Assembly: GCA_937889795.1 (NCBI GenBank)
Contig: CALBZH010000319.1
Span: forward strand, 1-10,165
Origin: an uncultured Syntrophobacteraceae bacterium
GTDB taxonomy: Bacteria; Desulfobacterota; Syntrophobacteria; Syntrophobacterales; Syntrophobacteraceae
DNA length: 10,165 nucleotides
Direction: 5' to 3'
Under the pieces are notes generated by a model that saw only the letters and a list, made by a program, of their open reading frames with translations, ran no database searches and was not told the origin of the DNA. A program made the translations under genes and the position numbers. Positions 3,432 to 8,724 of the stretch are shown here, one piece after another (positions within the stretch are counted from its first letter, which is position 1; every line of letters begins with the position of its first letter).

Positions 3432-6359
3432 ATGTCCGAGATCTTCATTTCCTATTCGCGAAAAGACAGTCCATTTGTTGCCCGCCTTTACGAAGCCCTC
3501 ACAAGCCGCCAGCGGGAGGTCTGGGTAGACCTCGAAGACATCCCTCCGACGGCGGTGTGGCGGGAGAAAATCAAGGAAGGCATTAAACAGGTCCGGGCGT
3601 TTGTTTTCGTGATCAGTCCCGACTCCATGGTGTCTTCCGAGTGTCAGAAGGAGATCGATTACGCCGTGGCCAGCCACAAGCGCTTCATTCCCGTGCTCCA
3701 TCGAGCGGTCGACCCCGGGATCGTGCCCGAAGCCGTCGGGCGGCTCAACTGGATTTCGATGCGGGAGCAGGACGACTTCGACAAGGCCCTGGATACGCTC
3801 CTGTCAGCCGTCGACACCGACTTGGAGTGGGTGGACGCCCACACGGCCTTGCTGGAGAAAGCCACGGAGTGGGATCGCAAAGGGAGGGACCAGAGCTTGC
3901 TGCTGCGCGGCCGGGGGCTCGACGAGGCGGAGGGCTGGCAGGTCCGGAGCGCCGAAAAGGAGCCCAAGCCCACGGAATTGATGGCTACCTTCATCATGAG
4001 CAGCCGCCAGGGAGAAACCAGCCGGCAGCGGCGATGGCTGGCAGGGGTCGTCACGGCCCTCGTGGTGACCGTGGTCCTCGCCGGCATCGCCTGGTATCAG
4101 CGCGGTGTGGCCAGACAGCGAGGTCAAACCGCTCTGTCTCGGCAGTTGGCCGCTCAAAGCCGCAGCATTGCTGGAGTGGAGGGGCTCGACAAAGCGCTGC
4201 TGCTGAGCCTGGCAGCCGATTGGGTCGAAGACACCCTGGAAGCCAGGAGCAGCCTTCTGTCTGCCCTCCTGCACGAACCGTATCCCCTCCAGTTCCTACA
4301 CGGCCATGTGGGTGCGGTAAGAGCCCTCGCGTTCAGTCCGGACGGTGCCATTCTGGTCTCCGGGGGCAGTGACAAAGGCCTTGTTTTGTGGAGCTCAGCG
4401 ACCTGGAAGCCCTTCGGGCCGCCGCTGACCGGCCATGAAGACGCCGTCACCGATGCGGTCTTCAGTCCGGACGGCAAGATTCTGGCGAGTGCAGGCAATG
4501 ATGGAGCCATCTTCTTGTGGGACACGGCCACCAGGTCCCCTCTTGGCCTCCCCTTCAAGGAGCCTTCGGGAAAAGTCTACTGCCTCGCTTTCAGCCCGGA
4601 TGGCAAGATCCTGGCCTCGGGCTCCAAGGAGGCGGTTCTTCTGTGGGATGTGGGCACGAGGCGCCCTCTCGGGCTGCCTCTCCCAGGTCATGTCGGCTAT
4701 GTAGGGAGCATCGCCTTCAGCCCGGATGGGAGGCTTCTTGCTTCAGGAGACGGTAAGAGCATCCGCTTGTGGGATGTGGCGACGGCGGAGCCGCTCGGGT
4801 CTCCCCTCGAGTATTCGGGGAGGATCAAGCGGATGGCCTTCCATGCGGATGGAAAGACCTTGGCTGCCGTACACTCGAACGTCGTCAACGAGATAGTGCT
4901 CTGGAATGTCGAAAATCGCAAGTTGATCAGACGTGCCGAACCGGGAGGGCTGACAGTGGTCACAAGCGCATCCTTTAGCCCGAACGTCGGCATGCTGGCC
5001 TTGGGGTACCTTGATAAGACCCTTGTACTTTGGGACATGGAGCTCCACCGTTGCCATGTTACGCCGTTGGCCAGCCATGCGCAGCCGGTCGATGCGGTGG
5101 CGTTCAGCCCAAGCGGCACGGTGTTGGCCTCGGGGGGAGAGGATGGCAGCGTCATCGTGTGGGACATGTCGGGGGCTCCGGTCTTGGGCAGAGAGATCTT
5201 TCCCAAGCAGGTGATCTCCGAGCCGGACGGAAGGAAGTCCGTACGTAGCTCCTGTGTGGTGGTTAGTCCGGATGGCAAGACAACTGCCCGGGTCGGCACC
5301 CAGAAAGTCACTTTCCCAGCCGCACCCAATCACGCGCTGAAGCAGCTCCTGTTCGGCGCCAGTCCCGGTGAAGATCTCTCCAAGGTAAAAGCTCTACTGG
5401 CCGACGGATCCCTGGTGATCGAGCAGGACCTGAATGTCACGCTCGTGGACCTTTCCTCCGAGGGTTCCTCGAGCCCTGCGCTTTCCGGCCTTGATGGCGC
5501 CAAGGTGCTTGTTGACCTGGCTTTTAGTCCGGACGGAAGATTCCTGGCGACCGCGAAGGATGAGGCTACCCTGCTGGTGTGGGAAGTGGCCACACGGAGC
5601 CTCCTGCCATCACCCTCCCGGGGCGAAAGCGGGAGGATCAAGAGCCTGGCCTTCAGCCGGGACGGAAGATTTCTGGCTTGCGGGACCCAAGACACCGTGG
5701 AGCTGTTCGAGATGCCTGGATTCAAGCCCGTGGATCCTCCGTTCCGGGGACAGCAGGATGGGGTCTACAGCCTAGCCTTCAGTCCTGATGGAAAGATCCT
5801 GGCATCGGGGGGCGGAAAGGGGGACATCCGGTTGTGGGATATGGCCACTCGCCAGCCCATTGGCTCTCCGCTTCGTGGCCATTCCCTGGCCGCGGTAAGC
5901 CTGGACTTCAGCCCGGACGGTCGAATCCTGGCTTCGGGCAGCTGGGACCAGGATATCCTGCTGTGGGACGTCTCAAGCGGTACTCCCCTCGGCTCCCCCT
6001 TGAAGCGGCACAACGTCAACGTGGGCTCCGTTCGATTCAGCTCCGATGGCAAGATTCTGGCCACGGCGGGTTTGGATGGATCCATCGTCCTTTGGAGCGT
6101 GGCCACTCGTCAACCTCTCGGACCGCCGCTCAAAGGCAAGAGCGGTACCATGCTGTTCTTCAGTCCGGATGGCAGCACCTTGATCTCTTCGGGCGGAGCC
6201 ATGAGCATTCAGTGGGATCTCGGTCTGGGGCTGTGGAAAGCGAGGGCCTGCCGAGTCGCCAACCGCAACCTGACACGCGCGGAATGGCGGCAATACCTGG
6301 GCGATGAGCCTTACTCCGTCCTTTGTCCGGATTGTCCCGTGCCGGACGCCGCGCGGTAG
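3432..6359 (+). CDS. TIR domain - membrane helix - double WD40 propeller protein
   Basis: A 975-residue multidomain protein. ATG at 3432 follows GGGAGG (3418-3423) by eight bases. Residues 1-125 are a bacterial TIR domain: box 1 'IFISYSRKD' (4-12), the loop 'DLEDIPPTAVW' (33-43), and 'SPDSMVSSECQKEI' with Glu74 at the position of the catalytic glutamate of TIR NADases. Residues 130-200 are a helical linker ('HTaLLEKAtEWDrKGRD', 'LLRGrgLdEAE'), followed by one membrane helix at about 203-222 flanked by arginines. A second helical stretch (about 230-283) carries 'LSRQLAAQSRSI' and 'DKALLLSLAADW'. From residue 290 there are 13 clear WD40 blades plus one degenerate stretch at about 590-686, suggesting two 7-bladed propellers. 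The C-terminus has 'CRVANRNLTRAEWRQYLG…PY…CP', which I recall from WD40 proteins of the STAND/kinase type. There is no NTPase or kinase. It is probably a membrane-bound sensor with a TIR effector; target and trigger are unknown. Confidence 0.9.
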   Translation: MSEIFISYSRKDSPFVARLYEALTSRQREVWVDLEDIPPTAVWREKIKEGIKQVRAFVFVISPDSMVSSECQKEIDYAVASHKRFIPVLHRAVDPGIVPEAVGRLNWISMREQDDFDKALDTLLSAVDTDLEWVDAHTALLEKATEWDRKGRDQSLLLRGRGLDEAEGWQVRSAEKEPKPTELMATFIMSSRQGETSRQRRWLAGVVTALVVTVVLAGIAWYQRGVARQRGQTALSRQLAAQSRSIAGVEGLDKALLLSLAADWVEDTLEARSSLLSALLHEPYPLQFLHGHVGAVRALAFSPDGAILVSGGSDKGLVLWSSATWKPFGPPLTGHEDAVTDAVFSPDGKILASAGNDGAIFLWDTATRSPLGLPFKEPSGKVYCLAFSPDGKILASGSKEAVLLWDVGTRRPLGLPLPGHVGYVGSIAFSPDGRLLASGDGKSIRLWDVATAEPLGSPLEYSGRIKRMAFHADGKTLAAVHSNVVNEIVLWNVENRKLIRRAEPGGLTVVTSASFSPNVGMLALGYLDKTLVLWDMELHRCHVTPLASHAQPVDAVAFSPSGTVLASGGEDGSVIVWDMSGAPVLGREIFPKQVISEPDGRKSVRSSCVVVSPDGKTTARVGTQKVTFPAAPNHALKQLLFGASPGEDLSKVKALLADGSLVIEQDLNVTLVDLSSEGSSSPALSGLDGAKVLVDLAFSPDGRFLATAKDEATLLVWEVATRSLLPSPSRGESGRIKSLAFSRDGRFLACGTQDTVELFEMPGFKPVDPPFRGQQDGVYSLAFSPDGKILASGGGKGDIRLWDMATRQPIGSPLRGHSLAAVSLDFSPDGRILASGSWDQDILLWDVSSGTPLGSPLKRHNVNVGSVRFSSDGKILATAGLDGSIVLWSVATRQPLGPPLKGKSGTMLFFSPDGSTLISSGGAMSIQWDLGLGLWKARACRVANRNLTRAEWRQYLGDEPYSVLCPDCPVPDAAR
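4299..6240 (+). repeat. WD40 repeat array inside the TIR gene (about 14 blades)
   Basis: The blade unit is about 42 codons with the core 'lAFSPDGkiLASGgxDgxIxLWDvaTrxPLGxPLxGH'. The similarity is visible in the DNA itself: TTCAGTCCGGACGGCAAGAT (blade 2), TTCAGCCCGGATGGCAAGAT (blade 3) and TTCAGCTCCGATGGCAAGAT (blade 13), often followed by TCTGGC or CCTGGC. The intervening 'GTGGCCACTCG' also recurs (blades 11 and 13). Such DNA-level likeness between non-adjacent blades suggests fairly recent duplication or gene conversion. Seven clear blades run to residue about 589, then about 96 residues of weak or no WD40 signal, then six clear blades. Repeats of this kind also risk mis-assembly from short reads. 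Confidence 0.85.
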
Positions 6360-6388
6360 ACGGAAAACTGAAAGACGGTGGCTGAAAG

Positions 6389-6430
6389 AGCCGGCCTCTC
6401 GCCGGGGGAGGGACCGGTGAGGGGGACCCC
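6389..6430. repeat. REP-like intergenic element (fragment)
   Basis: The stretch from about GAGCCGGCCTCTCGCCGG to GGGGAGGGACCGGTGAGGGG sits between the TIR gene and the first ACT gene. It resembles the widespread intergenic repeat of the form 'CTCTCCCC…GGGGAGAGGG…GGTGAGGGG' found scattered in many proteobacterial genomes. It is only a partial and diverged copy: the left arm (GCCGGCCTCTCGCC) pairs poorly with the right. It may act as a weak terminator after the TIR gene. With only one copy in the window, the assignment rests on recalled resemblance. Confidence 0.35.
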
Positions 6431-6562
6431 GCAGCCATTGCGCGCGAGATGACCGAACGCCGTTCAGACTGTGACGTGATCGTGCTCTTCAGCGTTTTAG
6501 AGCTTGACATCGATCTTGCTTTCAGCGATGCGTAATGACCGTGACCCTGAGTTGGAGCATCC

Positions 6563-7084
6563 ATGGGCGTTGATTCAAGAATGCTCGACATCATCCGAAA
6601 GATCGGCGAGGTCACTCCTCCCCCTGTCCGATTGAGCAAGCTTTTCGAGAGTCCTGAGCAAGATTTTTTCTCTTTCTCCATCCCCACGCCAGAGCTGGGT
6701 GTTCTCGCGAAGGTCTTCGATCTACTGGCACTCTCCTCCATCAACATTCGGTTTTTGGGTGAGCACTTGGGTGGAGACGGGGACCTGCGGGTGCAGATGT
6801 GCGTGGACAGCGTCCAGGGGGCGCTTGCCCTGAAGACGATCCAAAGAGAGGATGTCGTGGGGGTGCTCGGAGAATGGCACCACCGTCCCGGCGCGGTCAT
6901 TTTATCGCTCTATCCTTTCAATGGACAGCCGCACATAGCCGGACGCATCTTCGATACGATGCATGCCGAGGGGATCGAGATCCTCGGGGCCGGCTCCGCC
7001 ACATCGGTGTTTTCGTGCGTGATTTTGCGCAACAAGGTGGGTCTGGCCGTTTCCAAGCTGAAGACCGCGTTCGTGCTGCCCTGA
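6563..7084 (+). CDS. Tandem ACT-domain protein, aspartokinase regulatory-like (copy 1)
   Basis: A 173-residue protein with two ACT domains and nothing else. ATG at 6563 has GGAG (6554-6557) five bases upstream. After a polar N-terminal region, the first ACT domain (about 34-95) includes 'PELGVLAKVFDLLALSSINI', the usual strand-helix start with the Gly that contacts ligand in many ACT domains. The second (about 110-173) includes 'LYPFNGQPHIAGRIFDTMHA', 'GIEILGAGSATSVFSCVI' and the ending 'KLKTAFVLP'. The layout and the second domain resemble the C-terminal regulatory pair of aspartokinase, but the kinase domain is absent and the gene is too short to hold one. ACT pairs bind amino acids or similar small ligands, so a sensor or regulatory subunit is likely; ligand and target are unknown. 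A sister gene follows after 50 bases. Confidence 0.82.
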   Translation: MGVDSRMLDIIRKIGEVTPPPVRLSKLFESPEQDFFSFSIPTPELGVLAKVFDLLALSSINIRFLGEHLGGDGDLRVQMCVDSVQGALALKTIQREDVVGVLGEWHHRPGAVILSLYPFNGQPHIAGRIFDTMHAEGIEILGAGSATSVFSCVILRNKVGLAVSKLKTAFVLP

Positions 7085-7134
7085 ATTGCAGCTTCCGGGA
7101 GCAATCCAGGGGTCAAGCGCGGCCTGAAGACAAC

Positions 7135-7632
7135 ATGGTGGGAATCCTTGTGGAGCGTCTGGAAATATTTCCGCTGAAAGTGACGGAGCCCCTTGCGCTG
7201 GTTTCCTTCCTCGGGATTCCGCACCAGGGCGGCCTTGCCCAACCGCTGTTCGGGTATCTCTATCGGCAGGGAATCACGAGCTCTTTCTTTACGGAAACCG
7301 CGGGGGGCGGGGGCTTCCGAGACATTCTCTTCGCTGTGGCCGAGGAGGTGCTGGAAGGGATCCAAGGGGATCTGGAGTCGTTGCGAATGGCGTTGCGTGC
7401 CCGCGCGGTGAGAGTGGACATGCCGGTCGCTCTGGCTCGGATTCTGGGGCCGCACTTCGACATCCGGCCCGGGGTGGCCGGGCACTTGTTCGGCGGGATG
7501 GCCAAAGCGGGAATCACGGTGCTTGCCAGCGCCACGACCATCACCACGATGCTCCTCATTGTCCCCCAAAACCAGGAGGAGCAGTTGATCCGGGTCCTCG
7601 AATCGATCTTCACCGTGCCCGGAAGACGATGA
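7135..7632 (+). CDS. Tandem ACT-domain protein, diverged sister of the preceding gene (copy 2)
   Basis: A 165-residue protein, again made of two ACT-like domains: about 15-85 ('EPLALVSFLGIPHQGGLAQP', 'YLYRQGITSSFFTE') and about 95-162 ('MPVALARILGPHFDIRPGVA', 'MAKAGITVLASATTITTMLL', 'LIRVLESIFTVP'). The frame is open far upstream inside the first ACT gene, but that part is out-of-frame sequence. ATG at 7135 is the first acceptable start after the previous stop (7084); no ATG, GTG or TTG lies in frame between. Its ribosome-binding site is weak (GAAGA), so re-initiation or coupling from the first gene is plausible. The two proteins probably arose by duplication and may form a hetero-oligomer, since ACT domains assemble side by side to make ligand sites. 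It converges on the minus-strand regulator gene, whose stop lies 18 bases away, with no visible terminator between. Confidence 0.75.
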   Translation: MVGILVERLEIFPLKVTEPLALVSFLGIPHQGGLAQPLFGYLYRQGITSSFFTETAGGGGFRDILFAVAEEVLEGIQGDLESLRMALRARAVRVDMPVALARILGPHFDIRPGVAGHLFGGMAKAGITVLASATTITTMLLIVPQNQEEQLIRVLESIFTVPGRR

Positions 7633-7650
7633 AGGGGATCCGATCGCCCG

Positions 7651-8646
7651 TCACCGAGAACGGTTGAGCAGGGAATTCACCGGGACTTGAACCATACGGG
7701 CGACCCGCTCAATATGCTTCTTCACCCGCTCCCAACCTCCCCGAAGCGATTCCAGGTCTCCTTGCTGCAGACCTCGATCAACGGTTGATACCGCAAGGGT
7801 CAGCTCCCCAAAGGCTTCCTTTGCCCGGAGGGCCATGTCTTTCACGGCTTCCTCGATGCTGAGCAGCTGGATGCTTTGGAGCTTGATTTCGGTGAGGTCT
7901 TTGAAGTATCCGACCGTGGCGATTTCCTCGCCTGCTTCGTGGATCAGCGTGGCTGAGAGCAAGATCGGCGTCAGGGTCTTTTCCTTGGTGAGGGCCTGGG
8001 TTTCATAGTTGATGAGGAGGCCCGGCCCTCCGTATCCCTCGCCATAGATCTCCTTTTTGATCCTGCGGGCCTCCCCCTCGGGGTAAAGCCGGGTGACATG
8101 AAGCTGTGAAAGCGCCTCCTCGCGGGTGTATCCGTAGATGCGGGATGCACCGTCGTTGAACACCAGGATGTTGCCTTTGCGATCGTTGGCAATGATGCCG
8201 TCCATCGAGGTAAGGATCAGCTTGTGCTCGAAGTCGTTCCGCTTCTGAATCTCATCGATGGCCTCCTTGAGCCTGGCCCTCGTCCATATTTTTTCTTTCG
8301 CGCGTCTGAGGGCCAGCTGCAGGGCCCACCCGCTCACGGGCCGCGCGACGCAATCAGAGGCGCCGAGATCCAATGCCTCCAAGGAGCGCTGCACGTCATC
8401 CTGCCCCACGATCACGATGACTTCCAGGTCTGGATTGATTTCCTTCAGGTGGCGCAGAATCTCGATGTTGTCCGTGCCAGGCGCGCTGATGTCGAGAATC
8501 GCCATGGAGGGACGGATGGCCTCGCTGAGCTCGACGCCTTCATATCCGCTGCCTGCCATGTGGGCCTCGCAGTCGCTCCCTTCGGGAGAGGCATCCAGCA
8601 ATTCTGCGACGCCGGCATCCGAGTCGATGATCAAGACTTTGTGCAT
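7651..8646 (-). CDS. Receiver-PAS protein with a histidine-less DHp remnant
   Basis: A 331-residue protein read from ATG at 8646, with GGAG nine bases upstream. GTG at 8706 would add 20 unconvincing residues; the receiver begins properly at 'MHKVLIIDSD'. Residues 1-118 are a receiver domain: Asp8 and Asp10 of the acid pocket and phospho-acceptor Asp52 ('AILDIS') are present. The switch Thr/Ser position is Val80 ('VIVGQ') and the conserved Lys is Arg102 ('CVARPV'), so phospho-signalling is probably impaired. A coiled linker leads to a PAS domain (about 147-260; 'SMDGIIANDRKGNILVFNDG'). The last 70 residues align without gaps to the DHp helices of the upstream kinase, but the His is Leu, and no ATPase domain follows. 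It is encoded 78 bases after the kinase gene on the same strand, so probably in its operon. Likely a non-catalytic partner, decoy or dimerisation competitor of that kinase. Confidence 0.8.
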   Translation of the reverse strand: MHKVLIIDSDAGVAELLDASPEGSDCEAHMAGSGYEGVELSEAIRPSMAILDISAPGTDNIEILRHLKEINPDLEVIVIVGQDDVQRSLEALDLGASDCVARPVSGWALQLALRRAKEKIWTRARLKEAIDEIQKRNDFEHKLILTSMDGIIANDRKGNILVFNDGASRIYGYTREEALSQLHVTRLYPEGEARRIKKEIYGEGYGGPGLLINYETQALTKEKTLTPILLSATLIHEAGEEIATVGYFKDLTEIKLQSIQLLSIEEAVKDMALRAKEAFGELTLAVSTVDRGLQQGDLESLRGGWERVKKHIERVARMVQVPVNSLLNRSR

Positions 8647-8724
8647 GGCTGGCTTCTCCGGTCTTCGATGGATTGAAAAGGGACCGCTTTTCAGCAAGCG
8701 GGACACGGTCCAGGCACCGTCGAC

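Noticed and set aside
3641..6307. Many long open frames in other phases and on the opposite strand of the TIR-WD40 gene
   Set aside because: They follow from the GC-rich, repetitive WD40 coding sequence; their translations echo the blade period and have no domain of their own.
6504..6532. TTGACA at 6504-6509 (or a sigma-54-like TTGACAT…TTGCT) as a promoter for the ACT genes
   Set aside because: No acceptable -10 hexamer lies 16-18 bases downstream, and the sigma-54 reading lacks the essential GG; a chance hexamer is as likely.
6160..6900. Minus-strand 246-codon open frame spanning the end of the TIR gene and the first ACT gene
   Set aside because: Its Ser/Pro/Arg-rich translation is low in protein-like signal, and it opposes two convincing plus-strand genes.
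6799..7134. N-terminal extension of the second ACT protein back to 6799
   Set aside because: That part is out of frame with and overlaps the well-supported first ACT gene; ATG at 7135 gives a product that starts just before its first ACT domain.
8644..8706. GTG at 8706 as the start of the receiver-PAS protein
   Set aside because: It adds 20 residues of no receiver-like character; ATG at 8646 places the first receiver strand at the N-terminus and has a GGAG site.
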